Shown piece after piece: positions 29,241 through 38,100 of a stretch of DNA of 64,000 nucleotides. The notes beneath the pieces were generated by a model. That model saw only the letters and a program-made list of their open reading frames with translations, searched no databases and was not told where the DNA came from. Numbering within the stretch: the first letter of the stretch is position 1; every line of letters starts with the position of its first letter. The stretch is taken from positions 6,743 through 70,742 of the forward strand of contig NZ_QRVG01000011.1 of the NCBI RefSeq assembly GCF_003459245.1, read 5' to 3'. This DNA is from Collinsella sp. AF23-2 (GTDB lineage Bacteria; Actinomycetota; Coriobacteriia; Coriobacteriales; Coriobacteriaceae). Position numbers and translations under genes: made by a program.

Positions 29241-30718
29241 AAGCGCTACAATGCGAGCTCTGCGGTAGCACAGAGATTATCAAGGATGGAGACTTTTTCG
29301 TCTGTCAAAGCTGTGGAATGAAATATACGCTTGAAACCGCAAAGAAAATGATGGTCGAAGGTGTTGTCCAAGTCGAAGGCACAGTGAAAACAGACCGCAC
29401 TGAAGATGTCGATCGATATCTCGCCTTGGCCAGAACCGCTCAAAAAGCCGGTAACAACGCTGATGCTGAGAAATATGCCTCCATGGCCCTCGAGATTGAT
29501 CTTAAGAACGCCGAGGCATGGTCAATAAAGGCAAAAGCGATAGACTGGCAGCTCACGTTTGACAACGATCGCTTGTCGGAATCAAATGCAGCATGCATTA
29601 ATATGCTAAAGCTGCTAAATCGAGCCCCATCAGATTTTGATGAGATAAACACCGCGCTAAACATAGCGATAGGTTTCATTGAGCATTTGCGAGCTATCGC
29701 AAACTCTGAGATAGACTATTTCTGCCAGGAACTTGCAAATCTACCGAATGCGAAGAATCTAGAGTTAATTCAATCGGGGCTCATTCGTCACCTACAGTCG
29801 CGTGAACTCCAATGGAAAAATATAGAGGCCTTGTGCGAATTACAAACGGCTGCCGTAAAGAGGCTCAGCAAAGAGCAGGGGGAGAGTGCCAAGATACCCG
29901 AGAATATCGAAGATCTCCTCGGCGCCCTTACCGAAGACCTTTCCGGTCTTGCAGCGCGCAGCATTTCATCAATGTATTACAATGCTGCAATCACGATCCT
30001 AAAGTCTGCGGTCAACGGCTGCTCCACATGGTCGGAACGGTGGAACAAGGTCCGTGTATTTGATTACTACGCGACAGATGATTTCGACTATGACAACGAA
30101 AAAGAAGCTTTTGATCTATGCATAGATGCGTACGATAGTTGCATAAAAGCGGCTCGCTTAGCTATCGACCTCTTTGACAATAAAGTCACTAAACAAGGTA
30201 CTGCCACAGACGAGATGCTCTTAAGATGCTGGGGCATATTGTGCAGTCTCGAGGAGCTATGTATCAAAGTTCGAACAAATCGCCGATACTACGGATACTA
30301 CGGACACTCCAGCGAACAAATAACAAACGACGGCTTTTTCCTTAGCGATGAGGCAAAGCAGCTTCGGAGAGAACAGTTAGAAAAGGACATGGCAAAGCGT
30401 GACGAATACGACCCCGAGAAGAAGAAGGAACGTGAGCGCGCTGAAAAAGAAGCAGAGCTCCAAGCCAAATATTGGTTAGATAATCCTGTTAAAAAGTCGC
30501 AAAAACAAGCGCTCGAAGATGAATTTGACCGTTTGGGGAACGAACTTCGAGAGCTTAAGAGCAGACGTTCTTTCTTCAGTCCATTCGAATTCAAAGCGAA
30601 ACGAGAATGTGACACAAAAATAGAACAGGCCCGCGCGCGCAGGCGGGAAATCAAAGACTCTTTGAAGGCCTTAGACGATGAACTCATGGCGTACGTGTCG
30701 AACGAAATTGAATCATAG
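29237..30718 (+). CDS. Zinc-ribbon protein with helical repeats and coiled-coil tail
   Basis: A 493-residue cytoplasmic protein. The N-terminal zinc ribbon has Cys6/Cys9 and Cys23/Cys26 (CELC, CQSC) followed by GMKYTLETAKKMMVEG, a signature common to bacterial TFIIB-like zinc ribbons. Residues about 58-110 look like TPR helices (YLALARTAQKAGNNADAEKYASMALEID). The middle is helical without a known family. Residues about 375-485 are highly charged coiled coil, rich in Lys and Glu. The start overlaps the TIR gene by ATGA. As last gene of the operon it may be an adaptor that senses or docks a target for the TIR-like protein. I do not recognise a catalytic domain. Confidence 0.75.
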   Translation: MKALQCELCGSTEIIKDGDFFVCQSCGMKYTLETAKKMMVEGVVQVEGTVKTDRTEDVDRYLALARTAQKAGNNADAEKYASMALEIDLKNAEAWSIKAKAIDWQLTFDNDRLSESNAACINMLKLLNRAPSDFDEINTALNIAIGFIEHLRAIANSEIDYFCQELANLPNAKNLELIQSGLIRHLQSRELQWKNIEALCELQTAAVKRLSKEQGESAKIPENIEDLLGALTEDLSGLAARSISSMYYNAAITILKSAVNGCSTWSERWNKVRVFDYYATDDFDYDNEKEAFDLCIDAYDSCIKAARLAIDLFDNKVTKQGTATDEMLLRCWGILCSLEELCIKVRTNRRYYGYYGHSSEQITNDGFFLSDEAKQLRREQLEKDMAKRDEYDPEKKKERERAEKEAELQAKYWLDNPVKKSQKQALEDEFDRLGNELRELKSRRSFFSPFEFKAKRECDTKIEQARARRREIKDSLKALDDELMAYVSNEIES

Positions 30719-30845
30719 CTTTCACCGCTTGCCGCAACAGTCCATTGGCGACCTCAAAGGCGCCTCAATGGGATAAGAGCGATTTCACACCATGGAGGAA
30801 TGGCGGGCAAACGCTCGGAGTGTTCATTTGTCTGATAACCGATGT

Positions 30846-32087
30846 TCACTCTAGCCCGAGCAGATTAAGTCCCGCCACCGTCATCTTGCACACGAGCGGC
30901 CTTGCGGACACCTTTTCTAAATATCCGGCAGCGATTAGGCTCGACAATGACCTACTCGCTGTCGGCTTTGTCACATCGAGATAGCCCGACACACCATCAA
31001 GCGTAGATTCACCAAAGGCACCGAAGATATGCATCTGTGCCGCATAAAACAGAATATCTTTTGCCCTTTCGGTAAACGTATCGTCGAGTTCATCGATCGC
31101 CCGCTTGAGATCATCGAGTTGTACGCGCTTTTCGGCCAAATCGCTCAGAACGGCATCTTGCGCTTGCTCGACCAAATCAAGCATCATTGCAACAAACGGA
31201 GTAGCCTCGCTACCGTTAAGGGGCCTCTCCACCACGTCAAACGCCTTGTAATATGCGGTTTTATTCTCAGCAATCGTCCTAGAGAGCGACAACACCGTAG
31301 GCTGCGACAACGTCTCGTTCAGGCTCAACGCGAGAAGATACCTCCCCGTTCTCCCGTTACCGTCATAGAAGGGGTGAATATACTCAAAGAGAAAATGGCA
31401 GATTGAGGCTGCATAGAGGCTTGGGACATCTTCGCGATTGCCCAACTCTATCATCTTGCCAAGGAGGTCAATGATTTCGGGCTCCGAGGAAACACCCTGA
31501 TGGAGAATCTTGCCCCGACTGTTCTCAATCACAACGGGACCCAAACGGAACATCTTGCCATCCGGACGGTCCTTCGGGTCAAGCACGCCCTTAGTGACGG
31601 CATCGAAAATCTCGCGAATATCCTCGGGTTTGCCGGGACGACTTGAACCATCCACCAGCTGAAGGTAGAGGCGAGCGAATTCAATAAAAGGAGTGTGCTC
31701 CTTTTCGGCGGCACCGCAAAGTTCGGCCGCAGCATCCTCCGCAGACTCCAGCGCCGCTTCAATCTGGCGCCGCGTGCTGTGCACACCCTCCATCTCGTTG
31801 CTGAAAACAACCTCCTCAAGCACCAGCGAACGAATCGAGGCCCCCAAAGCCACATAAGGCAAGCTGTTCCACAGGTTGGAAATCTTTCGCTCTTTTCTGA
31901 GGATCCGCTCGCTAGCAACGGACAGGTTCAAAGGAACACAAGCGAACAGTTCACCATGCTCAAGGTGAATTCCAGTCCGCACCGTGCCGTCGGCAGTAAG
32001 GCGCTCGCGCAGCAGCTCGTCATGGCAAGCATAACGATCGGAGCTTGGATCTGCATAAAAGAGTTTTTCGAGCGTCTTGTACGCCAT
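30846..32087 (-). CDS. Fic-family protein, self-inhibited class II, with C-terminal winged helix
   Basis: Fic protein of 413 residues. The active-site motif HPFYDGNGRTGR (238-249) is complete, so AMP transfer from ATP to a protein hydroxyl is expected. The N-terminal inhibitory helix SNEMEG (96-101) matches the class II pattern S/T-x-x-x-E-G/N, which blocks ATP's gamma phosphate until released. Residues about 340-413 form a winged helix (DGVSGYLDVTKPTASRSLSSL) that may bind DNA or the target. Class II enzymes need no separate antitoxin, and none is seen. It faces the five-gene operon tail-to-tail inside the same repeat-bounded island. ATG at 32087 follows AAAGGAGCGATGAAGCG. Confidence 0.92.
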   Translation of the reverse strand: MAYKTLEKLFYADPSSDRYACHDELLRERLTADGTVRTGIHLEHGELFACVPLNLSVASERILRKERKISNLWNSLPYVALGASIRSLVLEEVVFSNEMEGVHSTRRQIEAALESAEDAAAELCGAAEKEHTPFIEFARLYLQLVDGSSRPGKPEDIREIFDAVTKGVLDPKDRPDGKMFRLGPVVIENSRGKILHQGVSSEPEIIDLLGKMIELGNREDVPSLYAASICHFLFEYIHPFYDGNGRTGRYLLALSLNETLSQPTVLSLSRTIAENKTAYYKAFDVVERPLNGSEATPFVAMMLDLVEQAQDAVLSDLAEKRVQLDDLKRAIDELDDTFTERAKDILFYAAQMHIFGAFGESTLDGVSGYLDVTKPTASRSLSSLIAAGYLEKVSARPLVCKMTVAGLNLLGLE

Positions 32088-32269
32088 CGCTTCATCGCTC
32101 CTTTGAAATCAAATAGCTTAATCGTCTTTCATTATTTCGAATATATCCGATATTTGCAATTAAGACTCAAGAAATGCATTGTCTAATTTCAGAATTTGAA
32201 GTATTGGGAATTAAGGGTTCTTTTTTACATAGCGAGCTAATTTCAAACCTCAGCAGAGCTTTATGCAAG
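32088..32269 (-). promoter_or_regulatory. A+T-rich upstream region of the Fic gene
   Basis: About 180 bases of markedly A+T-rich sequence without a supportable gene. It must contain the Fic promoter. I cannot assign boxes with confidence. Confidence 0.4.
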
Positions 32270-32492
32270 AAGGCACGCTGTCTGCATCAACCGCAGGCAG
32301 CGCACCTCCTTCTATTCGAAAAGGAAACTGCGTCCCATAATTCCGGCTCAGAATGGGATGCGCTTTCCCTAACGAGCCTCTCGCGGAAACTGCATCCCAC
32401 TCTGAGCGCCCATTCCGGGACACAGCTTCCCAACGGCCCCCGTTTCGGAAACCACATCCCGTTCCGAGCCTTCAAAGCGGGACGCGGCTTCC
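32270..32492. repeat. Right repeat module: hairpin head plus 3 palindromic units, 62-bp period
   Basis: A hairpin at about 32270-32310 (AAGGCACGC, TGTCTG, GCAGGCAGCGC) is a diverged copy of the one at 25492. Three 46-bp palindromic units follow at 32323-32368, 32385-32430 and 32447-32492, exactly 62 bases apart with 16-base spacers. The middle unit is identical to the left-array unit at 25608. Arms are GGAA-CTG-TCCC against GGGA-CAG-TTCC. Orientation is the same as on the left, so the island lies between direct repeats. Confidence 0.75.
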
Positions 32493-32507
32493 CCGAGAAA
32501 GTATCGA

Positions 32508-34070
32508 CTACTTACCGTCGTCGTCTTCGGCTTCTTCGCGCGCATAGAGCTCCAGCATGCGGCGGCGGTATTCGCGCACAGCGAGCTTGGCGCGCTCTAG
32601 GCGGCGACGCTCACGCGGGGTGAGCTCGGACGGATCTATCTCGTCGCCATAGGTCTTATCGGCAAGAAGATGCGCCGCGTCCACGATGCGGGCATCGATG
32701 TGGCCGCTCGCCGCCTCGGCGGAAAGACGCTCGGCAATCGTATCGAGCGTAGGCAGGCCCTCGAATACGCGACCATGGCCATGCGAGGTCAGCAGCTCGT
32801 GCTCTCGTGCGAGCAGACTCGCCAAATCGTGATGGGCACGCAGGATATCGAGTGCCTCGGCAGGATGCTCGGCAACCTCTGCCACGGCGGCGACCGGCGC
32901 GGCATCGACCACGCGGTAGAAGAGCTGCGCGAGCAGCGGCATCAAGAACACCGTGATGGCACCGGCGGCAACCATGACCGACGCAATATCTTGCGACAGC
33001 GCGCCCGCGTTGACGGCCACGCTCGTCACGGCAACGATGATCGGCAGCGCCGTGGTGCAGTACAGGGCCACGGTAATGCGACCATACGCCGACACATCGC
33101 GCGTCGCAGGACAAATGCTCATAGAAATAAGAATGGGTACGGCACGAATAATCAACAACGCCACGATAAAGCCCACGAGCAGCCCGGGGCGCGACACCAC
33201 GGCCGTCAGATCGATCTTTGCGCCCGACACGGTAAAGAACACCGGGATCAAAAAGCCGTAGGCCAGGCCGTCGAGCTTGGTCTCAAGCGTATGGTTGCCC
33301 TCGGGGATGATATAGCGCAGGACGAAGCCGGCGGCAAAAGCGCCCAACACGATATCGAGGCTAAAGATGGCCGAGAACGCCACGAGCGTGACCAAAATAA
33401 GCACCGTCAGGCGCACGAAGGTCTGCGACGTGGTATCGGCGCGCTCCTCGACAAACGCAAAGAAGCGGCTGCCGACGCGTTTGGAGCGGCTGGGGACCAC
33501 GGCAAGCAGCACGCACACCACGGCGAACAGGCCCAAGATCAGCAGCGTCTCGATACCCGTGCGGGCAGACAGCAGTACCGACATGGCGAGCACGGGGCCG
33601 AGCTCGCCCCACGTACCATAGGCGAGAATCGAATCACCGACGCGCGTTCCGGCAAGCAACCGCTCGCGCAAGATGGGCATGAGCGCTCCAAGCGCCGTCG
33701 AGGTCAAGGCGAGCGTCACGGCGATACCGTCGAAATGGCTGACCGAGAACCACGGGGTAAAGCGCACGGCAAGCCAGGCGATACAAAATGTGACAACCCA
33801 CGTGGCCATACCGTAGCGCCCCTCGACGCCCGTGATGTTCTTTGGGTCGATCTCAAAGCCGGCAAGCAGGAACAAAAATGCCAGACCGAGCTCTGACACA
33901 AGCGAGACCTCGGCATCCACATGGATGACGCCAAGCATATGAGGTCCCAACACCGCGCCGAACACGAGCAAAAAGACCGTTTCGGGAACGGGTTTTCCAG
34001 GAATCGCCGAAGCGATGAAGGGGCTTGCAAAGGCCACGAGTGCGATGATGGCGAGCGAAACGAATGCCAT
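32508..34070 (-). CDS. Cation:proton antiporter, CPA2 (Kef/NapA-like) family
   Basis: A 520-residue membrane antiporter. About a dozen hydrophobic segments cover residues 1-395, with the family motifs GAVLGPHMLG, LAFLFLLAGFEIDP and DIVLGAFAAGFVLRYIIPEG. The C-terminal 125 residues are hydrophilic and helical, lacking a TrkA-N nucleotide domain, unlike KefB/C. It should exchange Na+ or K+ for protons. ATG at 34070 follows AAAGGCATCAC; the longer reading to 34232 overlaps the divergent purL leader and is rejected. It flanks the right repeat module and is chromosomal rather than island cargo. Confidence 0.88.
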   Translation of the reverse strand: MAFVSLAIIALVAFASPFIASAIPGKPVPETVFLLVFGAVLGPHMLGVIHVDAEVSLVSELGLAFLFLLAGFEIDPKNITGVEGRYGMATWVVTFCIAWLAVRFTPWFSVSHFDGIAVTLALTSTALGALMPILRERLLAGTRVGDSILAYGTWGELGPVLAMSVLLSARTGIETLLILGLFAVVCVLLAVVPSRSKRVGSRFFAFVEERADTTSQTFVRLTVLILVTLVAFSAIFSLDIVLGAFAAGFVLRYIIPEGNHTLETKLDGLAYGFLIPVFFTVSGAKIDLTAVVSRPGLLVGFIVALLIIRAVPILISMSICPATRDVSAYGRITVALYCTTALPIIVAVTSVAVNAGALSQDIASVMVAAGAITVFLMPLLAQLFYRVVDAAPVAAVAEVAEHPAEALDILRAHHDLASLLAREHELLTSHGHGRVFEGLPTLDTIAERLSAEAASGHIDARIVDAAHLLADKTYGDEIDPSELTPRERRRLERAKLAVREYRRRMLELYAREEAEDDDGK

Positions 34071-34254
34071 GTGATGCCTTTCTCTTGTTTGCGCTTCACT
34101 GTAGCACCCTCGCCGTCCTCTACGCGCCGCGAGCTGTCGTATCATAGTGAGGTTTACAAACATGTGGCTCAAGGCGACCGCAGGGCAGGCCCCGCAAACC
34201 GACCGCTGCCGCATACCGTACCGTACGCCCAACCGATCAGGAAGGCAGGAACCA

Positions 34255-37200
34255 ATGGTCTCTCGTATCTACGTGGAGAAGAAACCCGGGTTCGACGTCG
34301 AGGCTCAGCAGCTCAAGGGCGAGCTGACCGAGATTCTCGGCATCAAGGGCATCGAGGCCCTGAGGATCATCAACCGCTACGACGTCGAGGGCATCGACGA
34401 GGAGCTTTTCCGCTCCTGCGTGCCGACCGTCTTTAGCGAGCCCCAGGTCGATGTGACCTACGACGAGCTCCCCGCAAGCGACGGCGCCGTCTTTGCCGTC
34501 GAATTCCTGCCTGGCCAGTTTGACCAGCGTGCCGACTCCGCCAGCGAGTGCGTGCAGCTCATCAGCCAGGGCGAGCGCCCCGCCGTGCGCTCCGCCAAGG
34601 TCTATATGATCTCGGGCGCCCTGGACGAAGCCGCCATCGAGGCCATCAAGCACTACGTGGTGAACCCCGTCGAGGCGCGCATCGCCTCGCTCGACCTGCC
34701 CGAGACGCTGTACATGGAGACCCCCGAGCCTCAGCCCGTCGAAGTGCTCGACGGCTTCCGCGAGCTCGATGAGGCCGGCCTTGCCGCCTTTATTTCCGAG
34801 CGCGGTCTTGCCATGGACGAGGCGGACATCGCCTTCTGCCAGCAGTACTTCCGCGATGAGAATCGCGACCCCACCATCACCGAGATCCGCGTGATCGACA
34901 CGTACTGGTCCGACCATTGCCGCCACACCACCTTCGGCACCGTCCTGGATGACGTGACGATCGACGACGCCGTGGTGCAGCAGGCCTTCGACCGCTACAT
35001 GGAGATGCGCCACGAGCTCGGTCGCGACGCCAAGCCCGTCTGCCTCATGGACATGGGCACCATCGGCGCCAAGTACCTTAAGAAGACCGGCGTCATGACT
35101 GATGTCGATGAGTCCGAGGAGATCAACGCCTGCACCGTCAAGGTGAAGGTCGATGTCGATGGCGAGGACCAGGACTGGCTGTTCCTCTTTAAGAACGAGA
35201 CCCACAACCACCCGACCGAGATCGAGCCCTTCGGCGGTGCCGCCACCTGCGTGGGCGGCGCTATCCGCGACCCGCTCTCGGGCCGCAGCTATGTCTATCA
35301 GGCCATGCGCGTCACCGGCGCCGGCGACCCCACGGTCCCCGTCTCCGAGACGCTCGAGGGCAAGCTTCCGCAGCGCAAGCTCGTGACCACCGCCGCCGCC
35401 GGCTACTCCAGCTACGGCAACCAGATCGGCCTTGCCACCGGTCAGGTCAACGAGCTCTATCACCCCGGCTACGTGGCCAAGCGCATGGAGGTCGGCGCCG
35501 TCGTGGGCGCTACCCCGGCAAACCACGTGCGTCGCGAGTGCCCCGCCCCCACCGACAAGATCATCCTTTTGGGTGGCCGCACCGGCCGTGACGGCATCGG
35601 CGGCGCCACTGGCTCCTCCAAGACCCAGAACACCGAGTCCATCGAGACCTCGGGTGCCGAGGTCCAGAAGGGCAACGCCCCGGTCGAGCGCAAGCTGCAG
35701 CGTCTGTTCCGCCGCGGCGACGCCTGCCGCCTGATCAAGCGCTGCAACGACTTTGGCGCCGGCGGCGTCTCGGTCGCCGTGGGCGAGCTTGCCGACGGCC
35801 TGTATGTCGACCTGGACACCGTGACCAAGAAGTACGACGGCCTGGACGGCACCGAGCTCGCCATTTCCGAGTCCCAGGAGCGCATGGCCTGCGCCGTCGC
35901 CGACGGTGACGTCGAGGAGTTCATGGGCTACGCCGCCGAGGAGAACCTCGAGGCGACCGTTATCGCCGAGGTTACCGCCGAGCCGCGCATGCGCATGGCC
36001 TGGAACGGTGTCGCCATCGTCGACCTGTCCCGTGAGTTCCTCAACTCCAACGGCGCGCCCAAGCACCAGGTCGCCCACGTCTGTGCCCGCAGCGTGTGGC
36101 AGCCCAGCTGGGCCGGCGCCACGCTTGCCGAGCGCATGACCTCGCTTGTCACTGACCTCAACGTCGCCTCCAACAAGGGCCTTTCCGAGCGCTTCGACTC
36201 CACCATCGGTGCCGCGACCGTGCTCATGCCCTTTGGCGGCAAGACGCAGCTCACTCCGAGCTCTGCCATGGTCGCCAAGTTCCCCGTGGACGGCGAGACC
36301 ACCACGGCAAGCGCCATGGCATGGGGCTTCAACCCCTACCTGATGGAGGCCGACCAGTTTGCCGGCGCCTACCTATCCGTGGTCGAGTCCATCGCCAAGC
36401 TCGTGGCCGCCGGCTTTGAGCACAAGCGCGCCTACCTCTCCTTCCAGGAGTACTTCGAGCGCCTGCGTACCGAGGCCGAGCGTTGGGGCAAGCCCATGGC
36501 AGCCGTCCTGGGCGCCCTTATGGCCCAGGTCGACCTGGGTGCCGGCGCCATCGGCGGCAAGGACTCCATGAGCGGCTCTTTTGAGGACGAAGCCGGCGAG
36601 CTCAACGTTCCTCCGACCCTGATCAGCTTCGCTGTCGCCGTGGGCAAGGCGGCCCGCGCCGTCTCGCCCGAGTTCAAGGGCCTCACGCACCGCGTCGTCC
36701 GCATCACCCCCGCCACCTATGGCGAGGACTACCGCCCCGACGCCCAGCAGCTGCTCGCCGCGTTTGACGCCGTCGAGGCGCTCACCGCCACCGGTGACGC
36801 CCTGGCCGTCTCTACGCCCGGCTACGGCTGCGGCGCCGAGAGCCTCTTTAAGATGTGTGTCGGCAACCAGATTGGCATCGAACTTGCCGAGGACGTGGAC
36901 GTGGAGAGCCTCTTCACCCCGCTCTACGGCAGCTTTATCGTCGAGCTCGCCGAGGACGCCGAGCTGCCCGAGGTCGCCGACGGCGTTGTCGTGGAGCCCC
37001 TGGGTACCACCGTCGAGGGCTATGTCATCGACACCGGCTCCGAGGTCATCGAGCTCTCCGAGCTCCAGGAGGCCTGGGAGAGCGGCATCGAGGGCGTCTT
37101 CGCCTACCGCAGCGCCGGCGAGACCCCCGAGGTCGAGACCATCGACTTCCGCGCCAAGGACATCCACGTGTACGGCGGCGCCAAAATCGCCCGCCCGCGC

Positions 37201-38001
37201 GTGGTTATCCCCGTGTTCCCCGGCAACAACTGCGAGTACGATAGCGCCCGTGCCTTCCGCGCAGCCGGTGCCGAGGCCGACACCTTCGTGATCAACAACC
37301 TCACGCCCGAGGCCGTCGCCGAGAGCACCCACGAGCTTGCCCGCCGCATCCGTGCAAGCCAGATTGTCATGATCCCCGGCGGCTTCTCGGGCGGTGACGA
37401 GCCCGACGGCTCCGCCAAGTTCATCACGGCGTTCTTCCGCGCTCCTGAGGTCACCGAGGCAGTCCGCGACCTGCTCAAGGCCCGTGACGGCCTGATGCTG
37501 GGCATCTGCAACGGCTTCCAGGCCCTGATCAAGCTCGGCCTGGTGCCCTACGGTGACATCGTCGACGCCACGCCGGATGCACCCACGCTGACGTTCAACA
37601 CCATCGGTCGCCATCAGAGCCGCCTGGTGCGCACCCGCATCTCGTCCAACCTGTCCCCGTGGCTGTCGCAGTGCAGCCTCGACGACCCCTACACCGTCGC
37701 CATCAGCCACGGCGAGGGCCGCTTTGTCGCCAACGACGAGGTGCTCGCCCAGCTGATCGCCAACGGCCAGGTCGCCACGCAGTACGTGGGCGAGGACGGC
37801 AAGCCGAGCATGGACCTTTCCGTCAACCCCAACGGCTCCGCACTCGCCATCGAGGGCATCACGAGCCCCGACGGCCGCGTCTTGGGCAAGATGGGTCATG
37901 CCGAGCGCCGCGGCGACAACCTGTACCGCAACGTGCCCGAGCATGTCCCCGGCGATAAGTTCATGCCGATCTTTGAGAGCGGCGTGGCCTACTTCGCTTA
38001 A
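34255..38001 (+). CDS. purL: Phosphoribosylformylglycinamidine synthase, fused PurL-PurQ
   Basis: Fourth step of purine synthesis: FGAR, glutamine and ATP to FGAM. The 1248-residue chain fuses the synthetase (NETHNHPTEIEPFGGAATCVGG, GGKDSMSG) to a C-terminal glutamine amidotransferase (IPVFPGNNCEYD, GGFSGGDEPDG, Cys1085 in GICNGFQ, SHGEGRF). This is the single-chain form found in clostridia and proteobacteria, slightly shorter than the E. coli enzyme of about 1295 residues, rather than the PurL/Q/S type usual in actinobacteria. ATG at 34255 (MVSRIYVEKK) is chosen; the longer reading from 34147 adds an unconserved stretch. Followed by a strong terminator. Confidence 0.96.
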   Translation: MVSRIYVEKKPGFDVEAQQLKGELTEILGIKGIEALRIINRYDVEGIDEELFRSCVPTVFSEPQVDVTYDELPASDGAVFAVEFLPGQFDQRADSASECVQLISQGERPAVRSAKVYMISGALDEAAIEAIKHYVVNPVEARIASLDLPETLYMETPEPQPVEVLDGFRELDEAGLAAFISERGLAMDEADIAFCQQYFRDENRDPTITEIRVIDTYWSDHCRHTTFGTVLDDVTIDDAVVQQAFDRYMEMRHELGRDAKPVCLMDMGTIGAKYLKKTGVMTDVDESEEINACTVKVKVDVDGEDQDWLFLFKNETHNHPTEIEPFGGAATCVGGAIRDPLSGRSYVYQAMRVTGAGDPTVPVSETLEGKLPQRKLVTTAAAGYSSYGNQIGLATGQVNELYHPGYVAKRMEVGAVVGATPANHVRRECPAPTDKIILLGGRTGRDGIGGATGSSKTQNTESIETSGAEVQKGNAPVERKLQRLFRRGDACRLIKRCNDFGAGGVSVAVGELADGLYVDLDTVTKKYDGLDGTELAISESQERMACAVADGDVEEFMGYAAEENLEATVIAEVTAEPRMRMAWNGVAIVDLSREFLNSNGAPKHQVAHVCARSVWQPSWAGATLAERMTSLVTDLNVASNKGLSERFDSTIGAATVLMPFGGKTQLTPSSAMVAKFPVDGETTTASAMAWGFNPYLMEADQFAGAYLSVVESIAKLVAAGFEHKRAYLSFQEYFERLRTEAERWGKPMAAVLGALMAQVDLGAGAIGGKDSMSGSFEDEAGELNVPPTLISFAVAVGKAARAVSPEFKGLTHRVVRITPATYGEDYRPDAQQLLAAFDAVEALTATGDALAVSTPGYGCGAESLFKMCVGNQIGIELAEDVDVESLFTPLYGSFIVELAEDAELPEVADGVVVEPLGTTVEGYVIDTGSEVIELSELQEAWESGIEGVFAYRSAGETPEVETIDFRAKDIHVYGGAKIARPRVVIPVFPGNNCEYDSARAFRAAGAEADTFVINNLTPEAVAESTHELARRIRASQIVMIPGGFSGGDEPDGSAKFITAFFRAPEVTEAVRDLLKARDGLMLGICNGFQALIKLGLVPYGDIVDATPDAPTLTFNTIGRHQSRLVRTRISSNLSPWLSQCSLDDPYTVAISHGEGRFVANDEVLAQLIANGQVATQYVGEDGKPSMDLSVNPNGSALAIEGITSPDGRVLGKMGHAERRGDNLYRNVPEHVPGDKFMPIFESGVAYFA

Positions 38002-38038
38002 AGCTATCCCATCGGGTACAATCCCCTCGGGTAACAAC

Positions 38039-38076
38039 ACCCGCCACCGGCACGCCCGGTGGCGGGTTCTTTTTTG
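38039..38076 (+). terminator. Rho-independent terminator of purL
   Basis: A perfect 12-bp stem ACCCGCCACCGG/CCGGTGGCGGGT followed by TCTTTTTTG. It lies 38 bases after the purL stop. Confidence 0.9.
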
Positions 38077-38100
38077 CTTCGCGCATACAGGAAGGACATC

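Noticed and set aside
32323-32492. CRISPR array
   Set aside because: Repeats are 46-bp degenerate palindromes with 16-bp spacers, only three units and no cas genes.
34071-34254. Purine riboswitch ahead of purL
   Set aside because: I looked for the conserved purine-aptamer core and saw none in this leader.
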